A DNA stretch of 64,000 nucleotides from AG-12 sp035531535. GTDB taxonomy: Bacteria; Chloroflexota; Dormibacteria; Aeolococcales; Bog-877. The stretch spans positions 61,704-125,703 of the forward strand of contig DATKSV010000120.1 of the NCBI GenBank assembly GCA_035531535.1, written 5' to 3'. Below are positions 17,794 through 26,624 of the stretch, piece by piece (position 1 is the first letter of the stretch; each line of letters begins with the position of its first letter). A program made the position numbers and the translations under genes. The notes under the pieces are model-generated. The model saw nothing but the letters and a program-made list of their open reading frames with translations. It was not told where the DNA came from and did no database searches.

Positions 17794-18495
17794 GTGGCGA
17801 TGGAGCCGAAGGCAAATCTCCCCCAGCCCTCAACGCACCCGCCCGGCGCGCGAACGCTGGCATCAGACCGTGACCGCGACCTGGCGGTGGATGGTCTCAG
17901 CGCCGCCTGCGGCGACGGGCGATTGGGACTGGAGGATTTCTCGAACCGTCTGGAGCGAGCCCTGGCGGCTCGGACGCTGGAGGAGCTCGCCGAGATCATG
18001 GCTGATCTCAGCCGCCCCGAACTCCAGGTGGCGTCGAGCCGGCGCCAGGGCAGTTCCTGGTTTGTGTCGATCATGGGCTCGACGGTGCGCCGGGGACGTT
18101 GGCTCCTGGGCGCCTCATCCCAGGCGGTGGCCGTCATGGGAGAGTGTGTTCTCGACCTGCGCCAGGCCGAAGTGGCAAGCCCGGACAGCCACATCCTGGC
18201 CGTCACCCTGATGGGCGAGATAACGGTCATCGTGCCCGAGGGCATTGACGTGGACATCTCGGGGATCGCGATCATGGGCAGTAAGCAGCTGCGCGGAGGC
18301 GACGCGCGCCCGCTGCCCGGCTCGCCCACCATCCGCGTCACCTGCGTAGCCATCATGGGAGAGATAACAGTCCGGGTGAAAGCCAGCGGCACCCGCCTGG
18401 GCGACGCCGAGGGTCAACCCGGCCTCGAGGCGGCTGGACCAGCCCGCTGGGAGAGGCGTCTACGCCACCGGCGGCGCCGTCGCCACGTGGCCTAA
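17794..18495 (+). CDS. DUF1707 and LiaF-like C-terminal domain protein
   Basis: A 233-residue protein. Its N-terminal region (about residues 20-75: ASDRDRDLAV to RTLEELAEIMADL) is a DUF1707 domain. The second half has repeated beta-strand motifs with a recurring IMG (SIMGSTVRRG, AVMGECVLDLRQ, AIMGSKQ, AIMGEI), as in the C-terminal domain of LiaF/YvqF cell-envelope stress proteins. No signal peptide or membrane helix is evident, so it is probably cytoplasmic or peripheral. The C-terminus is very Arg-rich. DUF1707 proteins are common in actinobacteria, often as presumed envelope-stress regulators. A longer frame to 17665 looks non-coding. Confidence 0.8.
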   Translation: MAMEPKANLPQPSTHPPGARTLASDRDRDLAVDGLSAACGDGRLGLEDFSNRLERALAARTLEELAEIMADLSRPELQVASSRRQGSSWFVSIMGSTVRRGRWLLGASSQAVAVMGECVLDLRQAEVASPDSHILAVTLMGEITVIVPEGIDVDISGIAIMGSKQLRGGDARPLPGSPTIRVTCVAIMGEITVRVKASGTRLGDAEGQPGLEAAGPARWERRLRHRRRRRHVA

Positions 18496-18635
18496 CCGCG
18501 GCGCCGCGTCCGTCCCCGACGGTCGCGCGCTGGCCGCACGGCGGGGTAGCTGGGCCAGCAGTGCACAAGGGGCGCTAATTTGAATCTCGCGCCGACGGTG
18601 GACGTTGGCAGCCCGAACTGGGACGTGTAGGTCAC

Positions 18636-19607
18636 ATGCCTGAGCGCGGTTGGCGAACAGGTAGCGGCCTCGGTGTTCACCTGGCTGCGGTAGGGCTTGC
18701 CGCGCTGCTGGCGAGCTGCGGGGCGACCGTACCAGGTCCTGTACCCACTCGCGCCCCCTCCACAACACGGCCAACCGAGCCGGCGGCCCCGACGCCTACG
18801 GCCCTGCTCTCGCCGACGCCGGCTCACCCCTGTGGGCTCGCCGGGACGGGCCCGCCCCAGCTGCTGCACGTGGTGCTGATCGTGATGGAGAACCGGAGCT
18901 ATCAGAGCGTGATCGGATCATCCCAAGCTCCTTTCGTAAATCAAATAGCCAGTCAGTGTGGCCTGGCCACCAACTACCAGGCCGTAGCGCACCCGAGCCT
19001 GCCCAACTACATAGCCCTGACCTCAGGCGGAACTCAGGGCATCAGTGACGACGGGCCGCCGACCGCCAACCCGGTCGCCGCCCCCAGCATCTTCAGTCTG
19101 CTGAATGGCAACTGGCGGTCGTTGGAGGAAAGCATGCCAAGCAACTGCGCCCAGCAGAGCTCGGGCGAGTACGCGGTCAAGCACAACCCGGCCGCCTACT
19201 ACACGGAGGTCGCTTCCCAGTGCGCTTCCCGGGATGTTGCGCTGGTGAACCCACCGAACATCTCGGCGGCATTCACCCTGATCACGCCCAATCTCTGTGA
19301 CGACATGCACGACTGCTCGACCGCTGCCGGAGACACGTGGCTGGCGCGGGAGATCCCCCTGCTCTTGAGCACTGCCCAGTACAGCTCGGGGAACACGGCC
19401 ATCTTCATCACCTGGGATGAGAGCGACGGCAGCACCCAGCAGGTTCCAACCCTGGTGATCGCGCCCACGGTGCCAGCGGGCATTCGGGTGGCCACCGCCT
19501 ACACCCACTACTCGCTGCTGCGCACCATCGAGCAGTTGCTCCAGCTGAGTCCGCTTCTGGGGCAGGCGGCGACGGCGACCAGCATGGCGAGCGGCTTCAA
19601 CCTCTGA
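18636..19607 (+). CDS. phosphoesterase-family lipoprotein (acid phosphatase/phospholipase C-like)
   Basis: A 323-residue secreted protein. The signal sequence ends in a lipobox (LLASC, Cys28), then a Pro/Thr/Ala-rich linker to residue 65. The catalytic domain has the phosphoesterase-family signatures VVLIVMENRSY, AHPSLPNYIALTSG and, near the end, FITWDESDG, with metal-binding Glu/Asn/Asp/His residues. The family hydrolyses phosphate esters, including phosphatidylinositol-type lipids and phosphomonoesters. It would act on the outer face of the membrane. No ribosome site stands out. It is a single gene, not in an obvious operon. Confidence 0.83.
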   Translation: MPERGWRTGSGLGVHLAAVGLAALLASCGATVPGPVPTRAPSTTRPTEPAAPTPTALLSPTPAHPCGLAGTGPPQLLHVVLIVMENRSYQSVIGSSQAPFVNQIASQCGLATNYQAVAHPSLPNYIALTSGGTQGISDDGPPTANPVAAPSIFSLLNGNWRSLEESMPSNCAQQSSGEYAVKHNPAAYYTEVASQCASRDVALVNPPNISAAFTLITPNLCDDMHDCSTAAGDTWLAREIPLLLSTAQYSSGNTAIFITWDESDGSTQQVPTLVIAPTVPAGIRVATAYTHYSLLRTIEQLLQLSPLLGQAATATSMASGFNL

Positions 19608-19869
19608 TCGGGTGCCCACCGGTCAGCGTTCCGGCACCCGATCGTGCGCTCTCATCACCGCCCTGGCAGCGGACCTGTCCCACCGAAGCCTAGGTTGTCC
19701 TGGCCGCCCCCACGGTAGGCCCGCAGTGGCCCCTCCTGCACGCCCCGAGCTGCCTATGGCGTCTCGATGTTGGCCAACCCTTGCCCGACCCACCATTCGG
19801 CTTGGCATGGTGCTGCCAAGACAGAACGTGAGTCCTGTTATCGGCGCAACACTCCACTACCTCTAGCGC

Positions 19870-20862
19870 TCAGAGCTTGACCTTGGGGACGGCCGACGCC
19901 CAGGGCTCGACATCGCCTCTGGTCAGGTCGGGGTTGGAGCCCCGGCAACGCGCCATTTCCGCGACCAGCCGCTGCAGCGGGAGTATCGCCACAAACGGTC
20001 GCAACAGGTAGTCGACCGCGGCGAACGGGAGATCTGGGCCCTCCGGCCCGCAGGTGATCACCTCCAGCCCGAGCTCGTTAAGCAGGCGTCGCAGCTCTTG
20101 TTCCCGGCCACCGTCATCGCGCCCGGGGGCGATCAACACCGCCGCCATCCGAGGCTCGAAGACGGCCGGAGTCCCGTGCAGGGCGAGCTCCTCGGACATA
20201 CCCTCCGCCCAGAGGTAGCATCCCTCCTTGATCTTCAGCGCGGCCTCGTCAGCGGTGATCTCGTCGATTCCAAAGCCGGTGATCAGGATCGGCTCGCGGT
20301 TGATGAGCCGACCGGGAATGCCCGTCGGCGCCGGCAGCTCCAGTGTCCGGCGCACCGCCTCCGGGACCCGGTCCAGAGCTGCGTTGAATGCGGTTCCCTG
20401 GTCACCGACCAGCTTGGAGACGAGCCGCCCCAGCACCGCCAGGGCGGTGAGGTAAGACGCGGTGTGCGTGCTGGCGCGCTCGTCCGGGCCGGTGCGGAGC
20501 ACGATGTCGCCACCCGGCTGGTCCGCCCCACGGCCGGTGACGGCGATGGTGCTGGCTCCGACGGCCAAGGCGCGGGCCAGCAACTGCCGGGGGAAACGTT
20601 TGCTACCTCGATGAGACACCACCACCAGCTGGTCGCCCGGTTGGATGGCCCCGTGGAGGGCGAGCTCATGAGCCTCAACGGCTTGCGGCCTGAGCCTGCC
20701 CTGGGAGAGCTCGGAGGTCCAGTAGGCGGCCACCCGGCAGGCGTGCAGGGAGGTCCCGATTCCGCAGAAGAGCAGCGGCCGCGCGGGGTCCAACGGCGGG
20801 ACCTCGACGGACCGCAGCGCTGCCGCGACCGCGTCTGCCTGGGAGGCGATCTGGTCGTCCAA
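19870..20862 (-). CDS. SIS-domain sugar isomerase-like protein (start uncertain)
   Basis: About 330 residues with two SIS domains as in the isomerase half of GlmS and in AgaS-like enzymes: CGIGTSLHACRVAAYW (phosphosugar loop), VVVSHRGSKRFPR, ERASTHTASYL, then ILITGFG and KIKEGCYLWAEGMSEE. It lacks a glutaminase domain, so it would act as an isomerase, deaminase or regulator on a sugar phosphate. The TTG at 20862 is a weak start: the SD-like GGAGGGG is about 20 nt away, while an ATG right behind it is one frame off. This hints at a frameshift near the 5' end. The coding body is intact. Confidence 0.82.
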   Translation of the reverse strand: MDDQIASQADAVAAALRSVEVPPLDPARPLLFCGIGTSLHACRVAAYWTSELSQGRLRPQAVEAHELALHGAIQPGDQLVVVSHRGSKRFPRQLLARALAVGASTIAVTGRGADQPGGDIVLRTGPDERASTHTASYLTALAVLGRLVSKLVGDQGTAFNAALDRVPEAVRRTLELPAPTGIPGRLINREPILITGFGIDEITADEAALKIKEGCYLWAEGMSEELALHGTPAVFEPRMAAVLIAPGRDDGGREQELRRLLNELGLEVITCGPEGPDLPFAAVDYLLRPFVAILPLQRLVAEMARCRGSNPDLTRGDVEPWASAVPKVKL

Positions 20863-20952
20863 GGCGAAATGGGCCGTGACATCCCCTCCAGGTGGCCACC
20901 GCGAATCCCAGGATCGGCGTTACGCGGCCCATCTCGGGCCGGACCGTGGCCG

Positions 20953-20958
20953 AGTATA
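20953..20958 (-). promoter_or_regulatory. candidate -10 box (TATACT) for the SIS gene
   Basis: TATACT on the minus strand, about 90 bp upstream of the SIS gene, in the divergent region shared with the aldo/keto reductase. No -35 box matches well, so this is tentative. Confidence 0.3.
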
Positions 20959-21081
20959 GCTTCGCTCCCGCCACAGTTTGGTGTTTTCGGCCCGGATTCG
21001 CCCCGGGGTTGGTCAGGCGGCGCGCCACCAGCCCCAGCTCGGCCCCACAGTTAACCGTGACCGCCCGGCCCCGCCATCGGC

Positions 21082-21087
21082 TAGAGT
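21082..21087 (+). promoter_or_regulatory. -10-like TAGAGT of leaderless aldo/keto reductase message
   Basis: TAGAGT ends 6 nt before GTG 21094. No Shine-Dalgarno precedes that start. Confidence 0.5.
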
Positions 21088-21093
21088 GGCCAG

Positions 21094-22104
21094 GTGACTG
21101 GGGCTACGTTTCCGACCCGTCGGCTGGGTGACCAGGGGCTGGTGGTCTCCGCGCTGGGGCTGGGTTGCATGAGCATGTCGCAGTCCTATGGTCCCGCGGA
21201 TGAGTCCGAGTCGCTGGCGACCATCGACCGGGCCCTGGACCTCGGGGTCAACTTTCTGGACACCGCCAACGCTTACGGCGATGGCCACAACGAGAGCCTC
21301 ATCGGACGGGCTCTCGCCGGCCGCCGCGACGGCGTGGTGCTGGCCACCAAGTTCGGGATCCGGAAAGACACCACTGAGGCCCCCTCTATCTGCGGCCGGC
21401 CAGCTTACGTGAAGGAGTGCTGCGAGCAGTCATTGCAACGGCTAGGTGTCGACCACATAGATCTCTATTACCAGCACCGCATTGATCCCACTGTCCCCAT
21501 TGAGGAGACGGTGGGCGCGATGGCCGAGCTTGTCCAAGCGGGGAAGGTGCGCTACCTGGGCCTGTCCGAGGCCAGTGTGGACTCGCTGGAGCGGGCGGCG
21601 GCCACCCACCCCATCAGCGCGCTGCAGAGTGAGTGGTCCTTGTGGACCCGGGACATCGAGACCGAGGTCCTGATGACAGCCCGACGGCTCAAGATCGGGA
21701 TCGTTCCGTACAGCCCCCTGGGCCGGGGCTTCCTGAGCGGCAAGGTCACCAGCACCAAGGACTTCGAGGAGGATGACTTCCGGCGCCACAACCCCCGCTT
21801 CGAGGGCGAGAACTTCGAGCGCAATCTGGCCCTGGTCGGGCTGGTGCGCGACCTGGCCGCCGAGATGGGGGTTTCACCGGCACAGCTGGCTCTAGCCTGG
21901 CTTTTGGCCCAAGGGGAGGACGTGGTGCCGATTCCCGGCACCAAACACCGGCGCAACCTGGAGGAGAACGCCGGCTCGGCCCAGGTGACCCTCTCAGTCC
22001 AGGACCGGGATCGGCTCTCCGATCTCATCCCCTTGGGAATGGTCGCTGGCAGCCGGTATCCGGACAGCGGCTACGCCTACGGCTCAAGCCCGCCCCTGGC
22101 GTAG
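21094..22104 (+). CDS. aldo/keto reductase
   Basis: A 336-residue NADPH-dependent oxidoreductase with the AKR catalytic set: Asp56 and Tyr61 (NFLDTANAYG), Lys86 (LATKFG) and His128 (YYQHR). C-terminal nicotinamide-binding motifs include GIVPYSPLGRGFL and IPGTKHRRNLEEN. It resembles the AKR13-like (YakC) group of bacterial reductases for aldehydes and ketones. The GTG start is leaderless-looking. It is a single gene, divergent from the SIS gene and convergent with a methyltransferase. The physiological substrate is unknown. Confidence 0.92.
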   Translation: MTGATFPTRRLGDQGLVVSALGLGCMSMSQSYGPADESESLATIDRALDLGVNFLDTANAYGDGHNESLIGRALAGRRDGVVLATKFGIRKDTTEAPSICGRPAYVKECCEQSLQRLGVDHIDLYYQHRIDPTVPIEETVGAMAELVQAGKVRYLGLSEASVDSLERAAATHPISALQSEWSLWTRDIETEVLMTARRLKIGIVPYSPLGRGFLSGKVTSTKDFEEDDFRRHNPRFEGENFERNLALVGLVRDLAAEMGVSPAQLALAWLLAQGEDVVPIPGTKHRRNLEENAGSAQVTLSVQDRDRLSDLIPLGMVAGSRYPDSGYAYGSSPPLA

Positions 22105-22192
22105 CCCGGTCATCCCCGCTGCCCGGTGGCCCCGGACAAAGGTCGCTCGAAGGCTCTCGACGCCGGGCTCACGGGAGCCAGGGAGCACCCAC

Positions 22193-22984
22193 TCAGGCAG
22201 CGCCTGGCCACCACATGGTGACCATCTCGACAGGTGCGACCGCTGCCCGAGAGCGGAGGAGCTCGGCGATCTCCCGGTCAGATTCTGGAGTCAGGCAGAG
22301 GCGCCGGCGCACCTCGGCCACCGTGATGGGATCGGAGCGGCCGCCTCGCAGAGCAGGTCTCACCCATCTCTCCTGGGCAACCTCGACCCGCAAGCGCTCC
22401 GCAACCACGGCAGCGGCCACCTCGGCGGTCGGGGTCCCCGGGCGCTCCAGCTGCCAGAAGTGTTGCCAGAGCCCGTTCAGAGACGCCTGAGGATGGACGG
22501 CAGTCAGCTCCAGAACAACCCGCCGTCGGGCCTTGGCGGCCAGAGCCGCCACGAAGGGGCCGAGGTCGGGCACGTTGTAGGCAACGTTGGCGCAGACCAC
22601 GACATCCGCCGCAGCTACCAGAGCGGCTGCCTGCGGCCAGGTGCCCTCAACGGTCGCGACCCGGGTGCGCCCGCCCGCGACGACAAGTAGCTCTTGGAGC
22701 ATGGCCGCACTGCGGTCGATCGCCACGATCTCGCCCGCCCTGGCGGCCAGGGGCAGGCTGGCGGCTCCGGCCCCCGCTCCCACATCCAGCACGGAACCTC
22801 CCTCGGGCAGTTCTTCGAGGGCGCGGAGGTGAGTTACAGTCGGCGCCGACCGCAACGCGAGATAGGCTGTATCCGCAAATGACTCCGGCCTAAGCTCCCA
22901 CGGGGACTGCTCCGCCTGGGCCAGGATCGGGCCCGGAATCGCCCACTGGGCAAGGGCGCTGGCCCACGTGTCGGCGGCACTCAC
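22193..22984 (-). CDS. class I SAM-dependent methyltransferase
   Basis: About 263 residues with the Rossmann glycine motif VLDVGAGAGAASLPLA, an acidic residue after strand 2 (IVAIDRS), and a VVCANVAYNVPDL motif after strand 4. The C-terminal 100 residues have little similarity to families I know; they end PVEMVTMWWPG. The GTG at 22984 is the likely start because the fold and a MerR-like SAADTWASAL lead follow; GACAAT lies 6 nt upstream, a weak version of the leaderless pattern. Target is unknown. Confidence 0.78.
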   Translation of the reverse strand: MSAADTWASALAQWAIPGPILAQAEQSPWELRPESFADTAYLALRSAPTVTHLRALEELPEGGSVLDVGAGAGAASLPLAARAGEIVAIDRSAAMLQELLVVAGGRTRVATVEGTWPQAAALVAAADVVVCANVAYNVPDLGPFVAALAAKARRRVVLELTAVHPQASLNGLWQHFWQLERPGTPTAEVAAAVVAERLRVEVAQERWVRPALRGGRSDPITVAEVRRRLCLTPESDREIAELLRSRAAVAPVEMVTMWWPGAA

Positions 22985-23349
22985 CAGCCGATTGTCGGAC
23001 TCTTGGCTGGATTGCGCTCGGCGGTACCAGGAGTGAGGAGCGCCTGGCCCCTCGAAAGTCCATCGGCGAGGGAGCGGCCACGACGTCGCCACCTGGAGGC
23101 CGCGACCCTGCTGCCGCGCTCGGCGGCGCCGGCGACTCCCCGGACGAGTTGCCAATGCCGACCACCTGGGCGCTGCCGACCGGCACTCGCCGGCTGGCTG
23201 TCCCCTATCGGGACATCGCCGGACTCATCGTGACGACGGCCAGGGCAAGCGATGGAGGTGATCAGCGGCCGTGACGGCCCGCTCCAATCCCGCCCACCTC
23301 TACGCTCACGAGTTCGGATGTAAGAACGGTCGCGACGTACTCTCATGCC

Positions 23350-23559
23350 CTGAGGCGTCTACAGATATTCATTGACGCGGACCTCGACGACGTTCTGGCC
23401 TCCCCAGCCGGGCGGGAGAAGACCTCCAAAGCCGCGATCATCCATCGGGTTGTCAGGGAACGGCTGCGGCAAACCGGGATGGCGGAGGATGATCCCGCCG
23501 GCCACCTCATCGGGGCGTACGAGCCTGGAGAGGTTGACGCAGTCATCTACGGCCCGTGA
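23350..23559 (+). pseudogene. VapB-type ribbon-helix-helix antitoxin lacking a normal start codon
   Basis: The frame reads LRRLQIFIDADLDDVLA, then EKTSKAAIIHRVVRERL, ending EVDAVIYGP: a classic ribbon-helix-helix antitoxin of about 69 residues. The position where Met is expected is a CTG (23350). The only nearby ATG (23345) is in another frame and meets a stop after two codons, and no in-frame ATG, GTG or TTG lies upstream of the fold. The stop overlaps the toxin start (GTGA), as in active vapBC operons. It may be a start-codon mutant, a CTG-initiated gene or a sequencing error. Confidence 0.65.
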
Positions 23560-23954
23560 GGTTTGTCGACACCTCGTTCTGGGTCGAGCTGCAGTTCCGC
23601 CGTGACTCGCACCACCTGGATGCCGCCGCGATCTGGAAACAGGATCCAGGGCCCCTGATCACCACCAATCACGTGCGGGGCGAAACCTGGACATTCTTAC
23701 GCCGGCGGCGGGGGCACACTGCGGCGTGTCGCTTCCGCGCCGCAGTGGACGCGAGCTCCATGGTTGTGGTCCGGCAGGTGGACGAGGAGCTGGAGGGGTC
23801 GGGGTACTCCCCTGGCGGTGGGGGGCGAGCCGTGACAGCGCCCCTGGCAAGGGAGCGCTCGACCAATCCGGGCCCGGCTCGCCTAGGATGGTCGCCATGG
23901 CGCTGGCAGAAGCTACGCGTGTCGGTCTCGATGCCGGGGTCCTCGCCCGGCTGA
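23556..23954 (+). pseudogene. VapC-like PIN-domain toxin, truncated
   Basis: The N-terminal half of a PIN nuclease is clear: MRFVDTSFWVEL has the first catalytic Asp, and NHVRGETWTFLRRR has the conserved Glu. After about residue 80 (VRQVDEELEG) the sequence becomes Gly/Ser/Pro-rich and runs into the glycolate oxidase gene, so the last two acidic residues of the PIN site are missing. Known VapC toxins are about 130 residues with four acidic residues. The protein would be inactive as a nuclease. Its 3' end overlaps the GlcD start, suggesting a deletion joined the two regions. Confidence 0.65.
23884..23889 (+). promoter_or_regulatory. -10-like TAGGAT before glcD
   Basis: TAGGAT lies 7 nt before ATG 23897. 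It supports a leaderless glcDEF message starting inside the vapC remnant. Confidence 0.45.
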
Positions 23955-25375
23955 GAACCATCGTCGGCTCCGACTGGGTGCTGACGAGACCCGATGAGCT
24001 CCGCACCTACGAGTGCGACGGACTGACCGGCTGGCGGGCCGTGCCGCTGGCGGTAGTGCTCCCGAGCGCCACCGCCGAGGTGGCTGCGGTCGTCCGCCTC
24101 TGCCACCAGCAGGGGATCCCCTTCGTGGCGAGGGGAAGCGGCACCGGCCTATCAGGGGGAGCGCTCCCGGTCATTGACGGGATCGTGATCGGGCTCAGCC
24201 GGATGCGCTCGGTTCTGAGCGTGGACATTGAGAACGAGCGGGTGGTGGTGCAACCAGGTGTCACCAACCTCGAGGTGACCCGAGTGGTGGAAGGCTCAGG
24301 CTACTTCTACGCTCCCGATCCCTCCAGCCAGCGGGTCTGCAGCATCGGCGGCAACGTGGCCGAGAACTCCGGCGGCGCCCACTGCCTCAAGTACGGCTTC
24401 ACCACCAACCATGTGCTGGCGGCAACCTTCGTGACCACCGACGGAGAGGTCGCCGCGCTCGGATCGTCAGCTCTGGACAGCCCTGGCTACGACCTCCTAG
24501 GGGTCGTCATTGGCAGCGAGGGCACCCTCGGAATCGTGACCGAGGTCACGCTTCGGATTGTGCCCCAACCGGAGCGCGTGCAGACCCTGCTGGCGGCCTT
24601 CCCGTCCACGGACGCCGCCGGGCGGGCGGTGGCGGCGATCATCGCGGCCGGAATCGTGCCGGCGGCCATGGAGATGATGGACCGGGCCACCATCGAGGCC
24701 GTGGAGATAGCCATGCACGCCGGCTATCCCGATTGCGGGGCAGCCCTGCTGGTGGAGCTGGACGGCCCGGCGCCAGAGTGCGAGTCCCTGTTCACCAGGG
24801 TGGACGCCCTCTGCCGGGACGCGGGCGCCAGTGAGGTGAGGGTCGCCCAGGATGAGGCGGAGCGGGCCCGGCTGTGGAAGGGACGGCGGGGAGCATTCTC
24901 GGCCATGGGCAGGGTCAGCCCGGATTACTACGTCCAGGACGGCGTGGTGCCCCGCTCCCGGCTGGCCGAGGTTCTGGCCGGGATCCGGACCCTCGAGGAG
25001 CGCCACTCCTTACGAGTCGCCAATGTCTTCCACGCCGGCGACGGCAACCTCCACCCCCTGATCCTCTACGACCGCCGGGCGCCGGACGGGCCGGCCCGAG
25101 CCAAGGCCCTGGCGGAGGACATCCTGGGGCTCTGCCTGGATGCGGGAGGGTCGCTGACCGGCGAGCATGGGGTAGGCCGTGACAAGGTCTGTCAGATGCC
25201 GCGCCTCTTCTCGGTGGCGGATCAGGAGGTGATGCACCGGGTGCGCACCGCCTTCGACCCCTCAGGCCTGGCCAATCCCGGCAAGCTCCTGCCCACACCC
25301 CGGCTATGCGGGGAGCATCCGGGCATATACCGGCCCCATCCCCTGGAACGATCGGGAGCCGCCGAGAGGCTGTGA
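23897..25375 (+). CDS. glcD: glycolate oxidase subunit GlcD (FAD-linked oxidase)
   Basis: A 492-residue flavoprotein oxidising glycolate (or D-lactate) to glyoxylate. FAD-binding motifs include VARGSGTGLSGGALP, PDPSSQRVCSIGGNVAENSGG and IGSEGTLGIVTEV. The C-terminal cap holds FHAGDGNLHPLI and ends GSLTGEHGVGRDK, as in GlcD and D-lactate dehydrogenases. The start is ATG 23897, with ATG 23888 as an alternative; TAGGAT 7 nt upstream favours 23897. It is the first gene of glcDEF, whose members are joined by GTGA overlaps or short spacings, so all three are probably coexpressed and membrane-associated. Confidence 0.93.
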   Translation: MALAEATRVGLDAGVLARLRTIVGSDWVLTRPDELRTYECDGLTGWRAVPLAVVLPSATAEVAAVVRLCHQQGIPFVARGSGTGLSGGALPVIDGIVIGLSRMRSVLSVDIENERVVVQPGVTNLEVTRVVEGSGYFYAPDPSSQRVCSIGGNVAENSGGAHCLKYGFTTNHVLAATFVTTDGEVAALGSSALDSPGYDLLGVVIGSEGTLGIVTEVTLRIVPQPERVQTLLAAFPSTDAAGRAVAAIIAAGIVPAAMEMMDRATIEAVEIAMHAGYPDCGAALLVELDGPAPECESLFTRVDALCRDAGASEVRVAQDEAERARLWKGRRGAFSAMGRVSPDYYVQDGVVPRSRLAEVLAGIRTLEERHSLRVANVFHAGDGNLHPLILYDRRAPDGPARAKALAEDILGLCLDAGGSLTGEHGVGRDKVCQMPRLFSVADQEVMHRVRTAFDPSGLANPGKLLPTPRLCGEHPGIYRPHPLERSGAAERL

Positions 25376-26622
25376 CGGTGGGCCAACCGACCCGGGACGA
25401 GCTGGTGGACATGGCGGGAGAGGTCGCGACTCGGCCCGGCGTCCCTGGGGACGCCGTTTCCGGCATGGTCCCAGCGCTGGTAGTCACCCCGGGATCAGCC
25501 CAGGACGTGTCGGCGGTGCTGCGCGCCTCGAGCCAGCGCGGCTGGACCGTTGTCGTCCGCGGCGGAGCCACCAAACTGAGCTGGGGAGCGCCCCCACGAC
25601 GCTGCGACATCATCCTGGAGACGAGTCGGCTGGACCAGCTAGTCGAGCACGAGCCCGGTGACCTGATCTGTGTCGCCGGGGCCGGGATGACCCTGGGGAG
25701 TCTCCAGTCGGTCGTGGCCGGGGCGACCGGCTACCACCAGCGGCTGATGCTGGATCCGCCTCAAGGCAATCAAGCCACCCTGGGGGGCCTGGTGGCGACC
25801 CGGGCGGCCGGGCCTATTCGAGCTCGCTACGGGACCATGCGCGACCTGCTGCTGGGGGCCCAGTTCGTGCTCTCCGACGGCACCATCGCGCGCACCGGGG
25901 GCAAGGTGGTCAAGAACGTGGCGGGCTACGACATCGACAAGCTCCTGGTGGGGTCGCTGGGCACTCTGGCGGTCCTGGTGGAGGTGGCGGTTCGGCTCCA
26001 TCCGGTCGCCGACAGCAGCCGCACCGTGCTGTTGGAGTCGCTCTCGCCGGGCCAGGCCAGCTCCTTCTGCGCCGCCCTGCGACGGGCCGCGGCGGTGCCC
26101 AGTTTGGTCGAGATGCTCTGGCCGGAACGCGCCGTGCTGGTCCGGATCGACAGCTCCCCAGAGGGTGCGGACCGCCAGGCTGAGCGCGTGGTCGCTCTCC
26201 ATCCCAGGGCTCGAGTCCTGGACGAGCCTGAGGCCAGGGGCTGGGAGCAACGCATCGAGGGCCGCCCCTGGGGTGGATCAGGGCCGGTGGTCGGCATCTC
26301 GGTGCCCTTGAGCGCCATCTCCGCGCTGCTTGAACTGGCCGAGCGCGAGGCAGCCAGCGGGGCTCTGCTGGAGCTCTCGGTGCGCGGCACGATAGGAGTC
26401 GGCGAGGCGCGACTTGTCGCCGACCCGCAGGTGTTCACCCGCACCAGAGAGGGGATCGAGAAGCTCGGGGGCCAACTGGAGATGCATCGGTCCGGGGCAG
26501 ACATGGGCAGGCTTGGCTCGGCCCAGCAGGACCCGGTGGCCCGGCGCCTGATGAAGGCTGTGAAGACCACCCTCGACCCCGGCGGCGTCCTGGCGCCGGG
26601 ACGGTGGGATTGGGAGGCGTGA
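25372..26622 (+). CDS. glcE: glycolate oxidase FAD-binding subunit GlcE
   Basis: A 416-residue FAD-binding subunit lacking the full catalytic cap. It has VVRGGATKLSWG near residue 67, LMLDPPQGNQATLGGLVAT, GGKVVKNVAGYD and LLVGSLGTLAVLVEV, as in GlcE proteins. The GTG at 25372 overlaps the glcD stop (GTGA). It needs GlcD and GlcF to form the glycolate dehydrogenase complex that passes electrons to quinone or ETF-like acceptors. Placement between glcD and glcF confirms the assignment. Confidence 0.92.
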   Translation: MTVGQPTRDELVDMAGEVATRPGVPGDAVSGMVPALVVTPGSAQDVSAVLRASSQRGWTVVVRGGATKLSWGAPPRRCDIILETSRLDQLVEHEPGDLICVAGAGMTLGSLQSVVAGATGYHQRLMLDPPQGNQATLGGLVATRAAGPIRARYGTMRDLLLGAQFVLSDGTIARTGGKVVKNVAGYDIDKLLVGSLGTLAVLVEVAVRLHPVADSSRTVLLESLSPGQASSFCAALRRAAAVPSLVEMLWPERAVLVRIDSSPEGADRQAERVVALHPRARVLDEPEARGWEQRIEGRPWGGSGPVVGISVPLSAISALLELAEREAASGALLELSVRGTIGVGEARLVADPQVFTRTREGIEKLGGQLEMHRSGADMGRLGSAQQDPVARRLMKAVKTTLDPGGVLAPGRWDWEA

Positions 26623-26624
26623 CG

